A stretch of DNA of 38,567 nt from Paenibacillus antibioticophila (GCF_000455265.1 NZ_HG005139.1:2101758-2140324), one strand, 5' to 3'; shown: positions 24,369 to 33,446, numbered from the stretch's first letter. The notes: generated by a model not told the origin, from the letters alone. Made by a program: numbers and translations.

Positions 24369-25133
24369 TCATCCACGGCTTTCTACTTTCTTTGGCGGCC
24401 AGATCAAAACATCTTGGCGACCTGAGTAGGTTAATATCGGCTTTTTGCTGTTTGGAAGTTTAATTTCAAGCACCTCACCGATTGAATTTTTTTCAATCGT
24501 TAATTCGGCGGTTTGAAGCGGCCAGGGCATGTGATGAATATCGATTGCCAACATTACGCCGTTTCTTTTCTGGGTATATAGACGATATCTCTCTGTAAGC
24601 CAATATAGTTGTGAGTCATGAGATGCATGGAAAACCTCATTGCTTGTTGGATAATATATCCCCTTAAAGCTCGCAGATTCTCCTCGTTTATCTTTCCTCT
24701 CACTGGCATAGTAAAACATTCCGTCCCTCTGCTTCATACTCATATCCGCGTTCAAATAAGGTAGTCCGGCAAATCTTGCAGCCTCAACTGCAAGCCGGCT
24801 CGAAGCATCTACACTGAGTAAATAAATACCCGGCCTATTTTTATAAGTGACGTAGGTCCTCATATTAAATTCTAAAAAAGAACGGACAAATGGGGGTGGT
24901 GGAAGCCACCGAATATGTAATGGTCGAATGTAAAACGGCGAAATGGTAACCCAGGCAGCTCCTTGCCAAAGATCCAACTGAAGATCCTTTGGGATATGGG
25001 GAGTAATCAGCTCTTTTTCGATTGGCCAATGAGCAAATAAAAGATCATGCCAGACCTGCCTCATCACCCAGCTGCCCTCCGGTAGCTCAAATGGGCGATG
25101 CTTATGAATTTCCAGAATTTCATCAGGCTTCAT
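24369..25133 (-). CDS. DUF2071 (YqjF-like) protein
   Basis: A 254-residue cytoplasmic protein of the YqjF/DUF2071 family, function unknown. The family pattern is clear: WVMRQVWHDLLFAHWPIEKELITPHIP (about 21-47), LDLWQGAAWVTISPFYIRPLHIRWLPPPP, FLEFNMRTYVTY and GIYLLSVDASSRLAVEAAR. AAGGAG lies close before the ATG. Probably cotranscribed with the methyltransferase gene 35 bases downstream. Confidence 0.85.
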   Translation of the reverse strand: MKPDEILEIHKHRPFELPEGSWVMRQVWHDLLFAHWPIEKELITPHIPKDLQLDLWQGAAWVTISPFYIRPLHIRWLPPPPFVRSFLEFNMRTYVTYKNRPGIYLLSVDASSRLAVEAARFAGLPYLNADMSMKQRDGMFYYASERKDKRGESASFKGIYYPTSNEVFHASHDSQLYWLTERYRLYTQKRNGVMLAIDIHHMPWPLQTAELTIEKNSIGEVLEIKLPNSKKPILTYSGRQDVLIWPPKKVESRG

Positions 25134-25246
25134 AGCTCCCTTCTCCTTTTCATCTCATTTCTATCTTTGTAGGGTCTCCGGAAGCTCTCCTTTATATCCT
25201 GCTGCGATATCTTATATTTACGAAAAAACTGGGCCTAAGATAAGAG

Positions 25247-26050
25247 CTATCTAAGGTTTTTTAAACCCATTCTTAACTTTGACAACACCTCAATTTGATT
25301 CGAACCATTCATTTCTCCGATCCGATATGCTAAGGTGGGTACTGTCCAATTCGTTATCTCTTCATATTCCTTCCCGCTTAACATGACATATTCTTTTACA
25401 TATTCTTCATGGAACAACTCTCGAAGCTCTCTTCTTATTAAAATCTCAGGAGCATTTGGCGGTAAGGTATTAGATTGTAGCATCATTGAAGTTCTTGCCA
25501 CATCAGCTGCCTCATGACCAACCAGTGCATTCAACCAGTCAATGATAATCGGACCCTCAGAAGATAGAATGATATTTCCAGGGTGAAAATCATAATGGCA
25601 AAGAGTATTGCTCTCAGGGAGATGCTCTAAAATCTCTTTAATTACTTGTTTCTCACCTTCACTTATTATTTCATAAGAAAATATTTTACTAGACAATTCG
25701 GTTTTTAAATTTGGTTGAATTCCTACTTTTACTTGATGTATTTCAACTTGAAGTTGTGCTAATTGTTTGGCGTAGTAAGAAATACTGGAGATGGTAGGCG
25801 CTATTTGCATAAGCATTGTAGGACCGTTAATTCTTTCATAAAGAAGACACTGCTTTCCCTCATATTCCAATGTTCCACAAAATCTTGGTGCTCTTAAATT
25901 TAAATTATTTATAATTTCTGCATTCTTGGCTTCTTTGCTTGCTTCATACCTTGAACGCTCCTGATCATGAAAGATCTTTATGGCCTCCGTATTTCCCCAT
26001 TGATAAACATTTGCTGTATTACCCATTCCAAGCAAATCACCGTGCCTCAT
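25247..26050 (-). CDS. Aminoglycoside phosphotransferase (APH)-fold kinase
   Basis: A 267-residue APH-family protein. The nucleotide loop is LGMGNTANVYQWGNTEAIKIF, the catalytic loop LCHYDFHPGNIILS has the HxDxxxxN pattern, and IIIDWLNA supplies the metal-binding Asp of the DFG-equivalent. The family phosphorylates aminoglycosides, choline, sugars or other small molecules; resistance should not be assumed. TTG at 26074 could extend it by eight residues, but ATG at 26050 has GGGAAGGAA before it. The next upstream gene is 45 bases away on the same strand. Confidence 0.8.
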   Translation of the reverse strand: MRHGDLLGMGNTANVYQWGNTEAIKIFHDQERSRYEASKEAKNAEIINNLNLRAPRFCGTLEYEGKQCLLYERINGPTMLMQIAPTISSISYYAKQLAQLQVEIHQVKVGIQPNLKTELSSKIFSYEIISEGEKQVIKEILEHLPESNTLCHYDFHPGNIILSSEGPIIIDWLNALVGHEAADVARTSMMLQSNTLPPNAPEILIRRELRELFHEEYVKEYVMLSGKEYEEITNWTVPTLAYRIGEMNGSNQIEVLSKLRMGLKNLR

Positions 26051-26095
26051 GGATTCCTTCCCTTCGAGCAACAAGACGTTGCGAATAAATTACCT

Positions 26096-26626
26096 TCAAA
26101 TTGCTGTACCATCCCTATATGTCATTTGAACCTCCGGATCATAATTGATAGGTGTATCTGAGAAACAATACCAAATACGACCTTTACTTGTCTCAATAAT
26201 TGTTGCTTCGGTAATATTTTGGTCTTTATATTTTATTTTTATCTTGTCTATTGAATCGTCATAAATAATACCAAATACTAGAGGAACAAGGTCATCATCA
26301 GATCGTATTTCTCTTGGATGTAAGTTGCTAAACATCCTCGTGATCATTTGATTTTCTTCGTTGAACATCTTACTTCCTACTCCAATACTCCAACGATATC
26401 CAAAAAGTGTCTTTTCAATTAATCCAACTGATAATGTATCTCTTTCTCCATAAAAAATGATAGTGTGCCCTTTATAGTCAGTAGTATGGAAAACTTCATC
26501 AATAGAAACGTTGGATTCACTTATTGCTTCATCAAAAGTTTTATAATTTATGTTGTAATAGACCATACTTCCAATGGAAGCCAATAAAATCAATAATAGG
26601 ATAGAAAACGCAACTTTTATTTTCAT
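26096..26626 (-). CDS. Hypothetical membrane-anchored protein
   Basis: A 176-residue protein with one N-terminal membrane segment or uncleaved signal (VAFSILLLILLASIGSMVYY, about 5-24) and an extracytoplasmic beta-rich domain (HTIIFYGERDTLSVGLIEKTLFGYRWSIGVG; DKIKIKYKDQNITEATIIET; RIWYCFSD). I do not recognise a family. Similar plans occur in small sporulation or stress proteins of Bacillus, but nothing specific supports that. It is followed by the APH-like gene on the same strand. Confidence 0.6.
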   Translation of the reverse strand: MKIKVAFSILLLILLASIGSMVYYNINYKTFDEAISESNVSIDEVFHTTDYKGHTIIFYGERDTLSVGLIEKTLFGYRWSIGVGSKMFNEENQMITRMFSNLHPREIRSDDDLVPLVFGIIYDDSIDKIKIKYKDQNITEATIIETSKGRIWYCFSDTPINYDPEVQMTYRDGTAI

Positions 26627-26646
26627 TATTCATCCTCTGTTTGTAT

Positions 26647-26991
26647 TTAATAATTAATTTTACGTTGCAGATTGTAAAAAAAACTTGTTTCTAATCGGGT
26701 GATAAATTGCATTCTTATTTCAGGATCTTTATACAGATCCCTTCGGTATTCTCTATCAATAAATAAATCCAATAAGTTTTCATCACTTAATAGTGCCCTG
26801 GTGTACCTGGAATCCTTAACCAAAGTGCGGATCCATTCAACTTCCTTGGAGGGTGAACGAAGAATTAGACGGGCCCTTTGTCTTTTAATCTTTAATATGA
26901 TTCTGTCATAGAGTGACCCAAAAAAGAGTTCAAATAAATTATCGATTTGTAACGCCGCCCTTTCACTTAGGTTTTTACTTTTCCAATGGGG
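26647..26991 (-). pseudogene. C-terminal gene fragment, unknown family
   Basis: An open frame of 114 codons on the minus strand with no ATG near its beginning, closed upstream by TAA at 26992-26994 next to the toxin-locus remnant. The translation looks like real protein (LFELFFGSLYDRIILKIKRQ, then EVEWIRTLVKDSRYTRALLS and DLFIDREYRRDLYKDP) and ends normally with TAA at 26647. Most likely the 3' part of a gene whose front was lost when the neighbouring repeat rearranged. Confidence 0.45.
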
Positions 26992-26994
26992 TTA

Positions 26995-27175
26995 TCCCTT
27001 CTCGAATGGACATAAAAACCCACCTTTGGCGTCAACCTAGGGGTGGGTTTTTACTTTCTATTGTTGTTAGAATTGATATCGTCAATGCATTCTTTACTTC
27101 CACGGCCTCACTTCCTTTCGAAGGGAAACCATGCCTACCCAAGATTCAATTGTCCTACCTATTGTACCATCATCT
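26995..27175 (-). pseudogene. Degenerate third copy of the type I toxin locus
   Basis: The segment matches the toxin loci at 33.8 and 37.2 kb in its landmarks: ATAAAAACCCACC, the facing GGGTGGGTTTTTAC, and CGAAGGGAAACCATGCC followed by ACCCAAGATTCAATTGT. The reading frame left (27103-27032, GTG start) begins VEVKNALTISIL, like MELKDGITIMIL, but then lacks most of the hydrophobic core and reads through to PPLG-stop. The facing repeats (27014-27056) still form a strong hairpin with T-runs on both sides and may act as terminator for the ABC operon upstream. Confidence 0.6.
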
Positions 27176-27226
27176 ACCATGATGATGAAGAACAATCGCC
27201 AAATCGCTATTCTTATGAATTGAGTG

Positions 27227-29560
27227 CTATTCCAAACCTTTCAGGGATTCAATCATATGGATGCGGGTCACTTTTCGTCTGAGTAGCAGATTGGCCATTA
27301 TGGTGAGCATAAATGCAACCAGTGCCGCTACCAATACGATGGCGATATTCAACTGATCCGGAATTTGCTGATGGGTGCTCGACAACGCTTTTACAACCAA
27401 CTCATATACATATCCGCAGATCGGGAAAGCCACTAGCACAGCCAACGTCGTAATGAATATATTTTCAAAAAAGATAAGCCGGTTGATCCTGTTTTTGTAA
27501 TAGCCCAATACTTTAAGCGTTGCAAGTTCGCGATTCCTCTCGAAGATGTTGATGGACGATATGGTATAAATGGCACCAAACGAAAGGAATACGGCGCAGA
27601 CGATAAACGCGATAAAAGGAAAGCTGTTTTGCTGCAAAATATAACGGGCTTCTTTCCGAACATCGTCCATACCGGTCAAGGCGGCCGCCCTTTGATCCTG
27701 CCCAAAATAGTCGCGGATGACATCCACATCTGCCGAAGGATCAGCCTTCACCAAAAGCGTAGTTGGCTCGTAGTCCAGTCCAAAGCTTGTCAAATAGTCT
27801 GGCGTGACATAAAAAGCCGGGTTGGAATATTGTGTAGAGATTTTTAAAACCTTCATTTCTACGGTTTTGTTGTCCAGCCCTGGACTTTTAAAGATAATAG
27901 GAATTGACTCCCCTTCCGCAATGCCCATTTGGTCCGCATACGACCCAGGCACGATCACGCCATTATTCTCCAAGCGCAAAGGATTTCCGTCTTTATCAAA
28001 AAAATGAATAAGCTCGTTATCCTGTTCCGTCACCATTAAGGTAGCTGTTTCGATTTGCTCATCCTTTTTCAATTCAATGGGATAAGAAGACAAAACATAA
28101 TGGCTTGCAACGCCGTCAGGGAGAGTAAGGTCATCCAGGGCTTCGCTCGCTTTGTAATCAACCCGCAAGTCGTAGGAGTATACCTTCTCGAACTGACTCG
28201 CCACTTGTTGCAAAGAAGCTTGCGTGCCAAATGCCGTAATCAACAATACCGTGCTAACCATAACACCAATTGAACTCGCCAGCACTTTCCGTTTATTCAA
28301 AAAGATATTTCGCAAAATGAGCTTATAGTTATAAGGCAGGCGGTTCCAAAGGCCGGGAATTCTTTCGATGAATATGGCTTTCATCGATTTTGGCGGTTTG
28401 GGGCGCATCGCCTGGGCTGCGCGCTCCTTCAATACATTCCTTCCGCTAATATAGCAAGCAATGATTCCGAATAAACTGGAAATAAGGATTGGCGGCAAGA
28501 TTAGATCCAGCGATTGGGAAAATTCAATGCCCGGCAACGAATAAGACCTTGCATTGGAGTTTATGATGAGAGGAACAAATACCAGCGCTGAAATGACATA
28601 GCCTACAACAGACCCAATCATACTAACCAACACGGGATAGCCCATATAATGAAGCATAATGCTGCTGTTTTTTGTGCCCAAAGCTTTCATGATGCCAACC
28701 TGATTTCGCTCAGATTCAATCATTCTGGACATGGCCAGGCACAAGATTATGGCTTCGATTATAAAAAGCACGAGAGGTATCACCTTGCTCATCAGGCTAT
28801 TATTATGCCGCGTAGCCTTCAAAAGCGAATAGCCGTATGCACGTTCCTTGCTCTCTTGACCCAAGTAGGAAAGTTCTGCGGACTGTGCCTCAATAGACTT
28901 GCCGAGTTGTTCGACATCGTAATCATTTTGGGCATCGACCAATACCTCATTGTAGAACAAACGCCCCGCAATATCGGGTATGCTTTCTTCCGCAATATAG
29001 GCAATTCCATAGTTTTTATGATCTTGTGTATTGCTCTTTTTCACGTGCTCCACGTTTTCGCCCAACCCGCTGATGGTAAAAGCATGCTCCGTTTCATGGA
29101 CGTTCATCATGATTTGATCGCCAACCGCATAGTGATGCTCCCCAGCATAGCGGGAATCCACCAGAATCTCGCCTTTGCTTGACGGAAGAGCGCCTTCGGT
29201 TAAAGCTATCGTATTGATTTCGTTGTTTTCAGGTATGGAATGAATGATGAACGACGCGCTGTAGCCTTCGAAGGCTTCCGTGGCGTCAAAGGTATAGCGT
29301 CCCTCCAGCTTTTGAATCCCTTCCGCTTGACTTAACTCCGCGATCTCCTCTTGGGAGATTTCGCGGTAGAACACTTTCAGGTCGCTTAAATTATGTTCTT
29401 CGAAATATACCTCCGAATAATCGCTCAAATCATTGCTCAAGGTGGCTAGTCCCGTGTAGAAAAAGGCGCCTACGGCGACAACCAGCACGAAAGAAAGAAA
29501 CTGCCCTGCCGACTGTTTAATATCCCGGAGTAATTTATAAAAAAGCTTCATGCTTACCAC
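27227..29560 (-). CDS. FtsX-like ABC transporter permease
   Basis: A 777-residue permease of the MacB/FtsX type with duplicated halves. The first membrane helix is at about 18-40 (FLSFVLVVAVGAFFYTGLATL) with a large outer domain after it. Three membrane helices are at about 260-375 (VIPLVLFIIEAIILCLA...), then a second helix-plus-outer-domain unit from about 420, and the C-terminal trio at about 650-765. Family members use ATP to drive mechanical work or export of peptides and lipids from the membrane rather than classical uptake. The ATPase gene overlaps its start by seven bases. Confidence 0.88.
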   Translation of the reverse strand: MVSMKLFYKLLRDIKQSAGQFLSFVLVVAVGAFFYTGLATLSNDLSDYSEVYFEEHNLSDLKVFYREISQEEIAELSQAEGIQKLEGRYTFDATEAFEGYSASFIIHSIPENNEINTIALTEGALPSSKGEILVDSRYAGEHHYAVGDQIMMNVHETEHAFTISGLGENVEHVKKSNTQDHKNYGIAYIAEESIPDIAGRLFYNEVLVDAQNDYDVEQLGKSIEAQSAELSYLGQESKERAYGYSLLKATRHNNSLMSKVIPLVLFIIEAIILCLAMSRMIESERNQVGIMKALGTKNSSIMLHYMGYPVLVSMIGSVVGYVISALVFVPLIINSNARSYSLPGIEFSQSLDLILPPILISSLFGIIACYISGRNVLKERAAQAMRPKPPKSMKAIFIERIPGLWNRLPYNYKLILRNIFLNKRKVLASSIGVMVSTVLLITAFGTQASLQQVASQFEKVYSYDLRVDYKASEALDDLTLPDGVASHYVLSSYPIELKKDEQIETATLMVTEQDNELIHFFDKDGNPLRLENNGVIVPGSYADQMGIAEGESIPIIFKSPGLDNKTVEMKVLKISTQYSNPAFYVTPDYLTSFGLDYEPTTLLVKADPSADVDVIRDYFGQDQRAAALTGMDDVRKEARYILQQNSFPFIAFIVCAVFLSFGAIYTISSINIFERNRELATLKVLGYYKNRINRLIFFENIFITTLAVLVAFPICGYVYELVVKALSSTHQQIPDQLNIAIVLVAALVAFMLTIMANLLLRRKVTRIHMIESLKGLE

Positions 29561-30267
29561 TCAATCCCTTCGGCGCGTTGTCTGTTTTCATTGATTGTAA
29601 TGCTTTCAATCTTTCCGCTTTTTACCTTAATGATTTTGTCCGCCATCTGAGCGATCGCTGAATTATGCGTAACCAGAACAATGCACTTTTTCATTTCTCT
29701 GTTTAAGTCCTCCAGAAGCTTCAACACGGCTTTTCCCGTCACATAGTCCAATGCCCCGGTTGGTTCGTCGCAGAGCAGAAGCAGCGGATTTTTGGCAACG
29801 GCCCTGGCAATCGCCACCCGCTGCTGCTCGCCTCCGGAGAGCTGGGAAGGAAAGTTTTTGATCCGGCCGCTTAATCCTACTTTCTGCAAAATACTCTTGG
29901 CATCCAGATGGTCCTTGCAAACCTCGGCGGCAAATTCGACATTTTCCAATGCGTTCAGATTCGGGATCAGATTATAGAACTGAAAGACAAAACCAATCTT
30001 TTCACCGCGATATCGGGTTAAATTCTTTTCGTTTAATTTCGTAACTTCTTGCCTGCCAACAAGAACTTGGCCCGAGGAAGCTGTATCCATGCCGCCTAAT
30101 ATATTGAGAATCGTACTTTTGCCGGCTCCGCTTGCCCCCAAAACAACAACAAATTCCCCTTCCGATATGGAAAAATCAATTCCATCCAGCGCTTTGATCG
30201 ATACCTCGCCCATTTTGTATTCTTTTGTCACGTTTTTGAATTCAATCAGCTTATTCACGTTCTCCAT
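29554..30267 (-). CDS. ABC transporter ATP-binding protein (LolD/MacB type)
   Basis: A nucleotide-binding subunit for the adjacent FtsX-like permease. Walker A is [10 protein letters not shown]-loop region [21 protein letters not shown], signature [14 protein letters not shown], Walker [14 protein letters not shown] and the switch His in VTHNSA. Start choice is not obvious: ATG at 30267 touches AAGGAG directly, and GTG at 30258 has better spacing (9 bases). The longer frame from 30303 has no site. It is divergent from the GntR-family gene across 200+ bases with two operators. Confidence 0.9.
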   Translation of the reverse strand: MENVNKLIEFKNVTKEYKMGEVSIKALDGIDFSISEGEFVVVLGASGAGKSTILNILGGMDTASSGQVLVGRQEVTKLNEKNLTRYRGEKIGFVFQFYNLIPNLNALENVEFAAEVCKDHLDAKSILQKVGLSGRIKNFPSQLSGGEQQRVAIARAVAKNPLLLLCDEPTGALDYVTGKAVLKLLEDLNREMKKCIVLVTHNSAIAQMADKIIKVKSGKIESITINENRQRAEGIEW

Positions 30268-30340
30268 CTCCTTTGATTGTCTGTGCGGAAACTTCCGCGT
30301 CATTCGGGTTTATCCACCGCTTTCGGTATATTGGCATAAT

Positions 30341-30364
30341 AGTATGTTACCTATGTAGCATACT
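30341..30364. promoter_or_regulatory. GntR/YtrA-type operator 1
   Basis: AGTATG-T-TAC CTAT GTA-G-CATACT, a near-perfect dyad about 75 bases before the ABC ATPase/permease operon. It shares the GTATGTTA/CATAC half-site with the site at 30457-30478. Confidence 0.65.
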
Positions 30365-30429
30365 GTAATGCATATTCATTTCCCTGTCAACAGACTCTTC
30401 TGGTTTATTTTCCATGCTTCAATCCACTA

Positions 30430-30458
30430 TTGACAATTGATTCCGCATCCCTTATGGT
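30430..30458 (+). promoter_or_regulatory. Sigma-A type promoter of the GntR-ABC operon
   Basis: TTGACA (30430-30435), 17-base spacer, TATGGT (30453-30458), about 42 bases before the GntR ATG. The operator at 30457-30478 overlaps the -10 and start point, a standard place for repression. Confidence 0.65.
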
Positions 30459-30478
30459 ATGTTAGATGAGTAACATAC
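30457..30478. promoter_or_regulatory. GntR/YtrA-type operator 2
   Basis: GTATGTTA-GATGAG-TAACATAC is a perfect 8+8 dyad just downstream of the promoter -10. Repressors of the YtrA group bind such spaced dyads before their own ABC operons. Confidence 0.75.
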
Positions 30479-30500
30479 TAATAGGACGAATGGTGAAGCT

Positions 30501-30869
30501 ATGACCATCACTTTCGATGATAATCTACCGATTTTTCAGCAAGTTGCCCATATAATCGAGGATGATATTCTGAACGGCACATTCCGCGTGGACGAACAGA
30601 TTCTTTCCGTTGCCCAGTTTTCCCAGCTGCTTCAAATCAATCCGGCAACCGTGGTGAAAGGGATCGCCTTGCTCGTAAATGAAGGAATTTTGTACAAAAA
30701 AAGAGGACTTGGCATGTTTGTTTCGGCAGATGCAAAAGAGAAAATTCAGTTGAAGCGTAGAGATCGTTTTTATAAGGAAATGCTGGCGGGTCTGCTGAGC
30801 GAGGCCGATAAGCTTGGACTGACAACCAACGAAATCATTGCCATGATCAAACAGATGAGAAAGGACTGA
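30501..30869 (+). CDS. GntR family regulator, YtrA subfamily
   Basis: A 122-residue regulator: GntR winged HTH at about 8-75 (PIFQQVAHIIEDDILNGTFRVDEQILSVAQFSQLLQINPATVVKGIALLVNEGILYKKRGLGMFV) plus a short helical C-terminal dimer part, without a large ligand domain, as in the YtrA group. That group normally sits at the head of ABC transporter operons and responds to cell-envelope antibiotics or stress. It is followed five bases later by an ABC ATPase gene. The two GTATG...CATAC dyads upstream are its likely sites, one for each divergent operon. Confidence 0.88.
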   Translation: MTITFDDNLPIFQQVAHIIEDDILNGTFRVDEQILSVAQFSQLLQINPATVVKGIALLVNEGILYKKRGLGMFVSADAKEKIQLKRRDRFYKEMLAGLLSEADKLGLTTNEIIAMIKQMRKD

Positions 30870-30874
30870 AATCC

Positions 30875-31744
30875 GTGAGTATAGCCTTGGCTTGCGGCAA
30901 TTTGACCAAATCCTATGGCACTGTAGCCGCATTGCGGAATTTGGATTTGCAGTTGGAGGAAAACGTGATTTACGGCTTGCTTGGGCGGAATGGCGCCGGC
31001 AAGACTACTTTACTGAATATCATTGCGGGTGGAATCGCGGCGGATTCCGGCACGATCCAGGTTAACGGAAAGAGGCTCGGCAAAAGAGAACTGCCGGAGA
31101 ACTTTTGTTATGTCCGCGATCAATATCGGCACTTCGGGGAAGCACGGGTGATCGAGGCTTTGCAGGTTGCCGCGAATTTCCATCCCCAATGGGATTGGAC
31201 CTACGCCCGGGAACTGCTGGACCTTTTTCTGGTCGATCCGGACAAAAAGATCCGGCAGCTTTCAAGAGGTACCCAGTCGCTGATCGGAAATATAGTCGGC
31301 CTTGCAAGCCGGGCCTCATTAACCTTATACGATGAGCCCGTGCTGGGGCTTGACGTCTTAATGAGGGAGCGGTTCTACAAGACGCTGTTGGAGGATTACG
31401 CCAATCATCCACGCACGATTTTGCTGTCCACGCATTTGATCGACGAAATTGCGCCTGTTGCGGAACACATCTTCATCCTTGAATCAGGCTCACTCCTGCT
31501 GCAGGATGACATGGAGAAGATACGCATGTCCGCCTATCTCCTTCGGGGAAATGCAGAGGCTGTCGCTTCGTTTACGGAAAGCAAGCGCGTTTTATACCAC
31601 GAGGCCTATGGACGGGGCACGCTTGCTGCTATTTACGAAAAGCTTGCTGATACAGACATCCGGCAAGCCCGCGAATTGGATATTTCGATCGAGGCGCTGA
31701 GTCTTCAAAAGTTATTCCTGTATTTGATTGAAGGGGGTCTCTGA
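30875..31744 (+). CDS. ABC transporter ATP-binding protein
   Basis: A 289-residue ATPase with N-terminal NBD: Walker A GRNGAGKTT (about 37-45), signature LSRGTQS (in place of the usual LSGGQ), Walker B SLTLYDEPVLGLD, switch STHLIDE. The C-terminal ~80 residues form the extension common in YtrB/BcrA-like ATPases. The start is GTG at 30875, right after the GntR stop. Coupled with the permease gene that follows. Substrate unknown; by analogy to YtrA operons it may concern envelope stress. Confidence 0.88.
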   Translation: MSIALACGNLTKSYGTVAALRNLDLQLEENVIYGLLGRNGAGKTTLLNIIAGGIAADSGTIQVNGKRLGKRELPENFCYVRDQYRHFGEARVIEALQVAANFHPQWDWTYARELLDLFLVDPDKKIRQLSRGTQSLIGNIVGLASRASLTLYDEPVLGLDVLMRERFYKTLLEDYANHPRTILLSTHLIDEIAPVAEHIFILESGSLLLQDDMEKIRMSAYLLRGNAEAVASFTESKRVLYHEAYGRGTLAAIYEKLADTDIRQARELDISIEALSLQKLFLYLIEGGL

Positions 31745-31745
31745 T

Positions 31746-32429
31746 TTGAATACTTTGGCCGTTTATTTGAAATCAACTTACAGACAGCTCAAAATGTATA
31801 TTTGGTTTGTCTTAATGATTATCTTGCTTGGCAGAACTGCCGAACTTATCGTTACTTCCCTCACAGACAGCAGCGGGATATCCCGCCTTTCCGAGGCTAA
31901 TATGCTCATTATCCTGTTGCCGCTGATAGCTATCGTGCTGCCATTAAGCTATTACAGACGCATTGTTCATTTAGGCGCTAGCAGAGCGCAATATTTCAGG
32001 GGGCTGCATGGCGTTTATGCCGTCTGGGCGGCGACCGTTGCTTTGCTCAACTCCCTTTGGATTCTGCTGCAAATGCATGTATTTCACAATTATTCCGGTA
32101 CCGTTGATTTAGTCGACGCCTTTCATTGGAACGACTTTGGCTTCACAGGATCGTTCCTCTATCAGACAGCTTTTTACCTGATGGCCATGGCGCTTCTTAG
32201 TATGCTTGCATCGGGGTATTCCAACCCTGTAGGCTGGTTGTTGTCCGCACTGATCCTAGCAGCGATTCCGCTCGGAACGGCGATTCCTTCATTGCGAGTT
32301 CATGTCGTCTCTTTTTTCCGAACGTTGTTGTTCAACGACTCGCTTTTGCTTGGTGTCGGCTTCAACCTGTTGCTTTACCTTCTATTCGTGGCAGGCGGAT
32401 GGCTGTTTACTAGGGTGCGGGTGCACTAA
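31746..32429 (+). CDS. ABC transporter permease subunit
   Basis: A 227-residue integral membrane protein with about six hydrophobic segments (YIWFVLMIILLGRTAELIV, MLIILLPLIAIVLPLSYY, GVYAVWAATVALLNSLWILL, SFLYQTAFYLMAMALLSMLA, PVGWLLSALILAAIPLG, LLGVGFNLLLYLLFVAGGWLF). TTG at 31746 has GGGGG eight bases upstream and begins directly after the ATPase stop; an earlier TTG at 31728 lies inside the ATPase gene and has no site. It forms the export unit with the preceding ATPase. Confidence 0.8.
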   Translation: MNTLAVYLKSTYRQLKMYIWFVLMIILLGRTAELIVTSLTDSSGISRLSEANMLIILLPLIAIVLPLSYYRRIVHLGASRAQYFRGLHGVYAVWAATVALLNSLWILLQMHVFHNYSGTVDLVDAFHWNDFGFTGSFLYQTAFYLMAMALLSMLASGYSNPVGWLLSALILAAIPLGTAIPSLRVHVVSFFRTLLFNDSLLLGVGFNLLLYLLFVAGGWLFTRVRVH

Positions 32430-32577
32430 TTCTGGTAATCTGACGTTGACTATGCATTTCACCTATAAGCATGTTAGTGCAATTGTTCATGTTCCACAAT
32501 ATGTGTAATGCTCATACAAAAAGCGTCATACTTTCGGACGCACTTACATAAAGGCGTACAATAAGTTGACGCTAATT

Positions 32578-32600
32578 ATAATTCGGTGTTATCAGATGTA
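32578..32600. repeat. Partial attC-like repeat (right arm only)
   Basis: AATTCGGTGTTATCAGATG corresponds to the right outer arm of the full repeat at 34894-35056 (AATGCGGTGTTATCGGATG). The left part is not recognisable in 32430-32577, though that stretch has its own AGCGTCA/TGACGCT dyad. It lies just beyond the 3' end of the methyltransferase gene and marks the left limit of the array. Confidence 0.5.
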
Positions 32601-32708
32601 GGGCTCTTCCTCGGGAATCTCTCGAATAATTATTTTCATTGGATTCTTCTCATAGATATCGTCTTCATAAAGATCAGACTTTTGAGGTATTGTTGTTACT
32701 TCTTCCAT
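32592..32708 (-). CDS. Possible 38-aa acidic peptide gene
   Basis: An ATG-initiated frame overlapping the last 35 bases of the methyltransferase gene in another frame: 38 residues, acidic, with MKIIIREIPEEEPYI at the end. The TGA stop lies in the repeat arm (TGATAACACC). No clear ribosome binding site, no family; it may be the remnant of a second gene in the cassette or chance. Confidence 0.3.
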   Translation of the reverse strand: MEEVTTIPQKSDLYEDDIYEKNPMKIIIREIPEEEPYI

Positions 32709-33318
32709 AGATATATCTGAGTTTATAAGTTCTAGAAACGTCATTTGAGTATTCGAAAACTTCTTCTACTTCTCCTATTTCTTTTATTTCCGTTTCACTG
32801 AAATGACTGATTAAGTCATCTTCATCAAAAAAGTGCGATATCTTTCCCTTCTTATATTCAAAAGTATTATATTCGACTTCCTTACCCACACCAAAAGACT
32901 CATCTTCATTTGAAAAACACGTAAAATAATATATCCCGCCCTCATTTAATTGCTGGATACATGTTTTGATGAGTCTCATTCTCTCCGACTTAGTAAATAA
33001 ATGTATAAGGTCATAACAATAGATTGCATCATATCTTTTGTTATTAAATGATAAATCAAATATGGACTCTTCAATAAAGTGACTTCCAGTATCCCATTGT
33101 CTTCCAAGTATAACCGCTTCGGATGAGATTTCAATTGCATCGACTTGAAAGGTATCAGATAGAATTTTTGTATTCCTTCCGTACCCTGCTCCCGGAACTA
33201 AAACTGTTTTAACACTATTCAGCGCAAAAATTCTCTTTGCGTCAATTACTGTTTTACTTGGTTGACTCCCCCAAATATGCCCTTCATGAATAAATCTGTT
33301 GTTCCAATATTCTTTCAT
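32674..33318 (-). CDS. Class I SAM-dependent methyltransferase
   Basis: A 214-residue methyltransferase similar in layout to the tellurite-resistance/thiopurine methylase group. The N-terminal YWNNRFIHEGHIWGSQPSK is followed by SAM motif I VLVPGAGYGRNTKILS, VDAIEISSEAV, and the motif IV region YDAIYCYDLIHLF. Substrate unknown. AGAGGT precedes the ATG. AT-rich compared with the core genes. It is the leftmost gene of the repeat-separated array, on the same strand as the other array genes. Confidence 0.82.
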   Translation of the reverse strand: MKEYWNNRFIHEGHIWGSQPSKTVIDAKRIFALNSVKTVLVPGAGYGRNTKILSDTFQVDAIEISSEAVILGRQWDTGSHFIEESIFDLSFNNKRYDAIYCYDLIHLFTKSERMRLIKTCIQQLNEGGIYYFTCFSNEDESFGVGKEVEYNTFEYKKGKISHFFDEDDLISHFSETEIKEIGEVEEVFEYSNDVSRTYKLRYIYGRSNNNTSKV

Positions 33319-33341
33319 ATAATTACCTCTGTTCTATGTAT

Positions 33342-33437
33342 TTATCGATCAGCAATTTCAGCTAGCATTCTTATCTTATCTTCTATATAGTCATATATCA
33401 TTTTTATATCTTCTTCATAATCTTGATAATCCCCCAT
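33342..33437 (-). pseudogene. Short coding remnant, 31 codons
   Basis: Minus-strand frame MGDYQDYEEDIKMIYDYIED followed by KIRMLAEIADR and a stop. No ribosome binding site precedes the ATG, which lies at the edge of the repeat copy that has lost its left arm. It reads like the helical end of a longer protein cut off at the repeat. Low confidence. Confidence 0.3.
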
Positions 33438-33446
33438 GCCCCAGGC

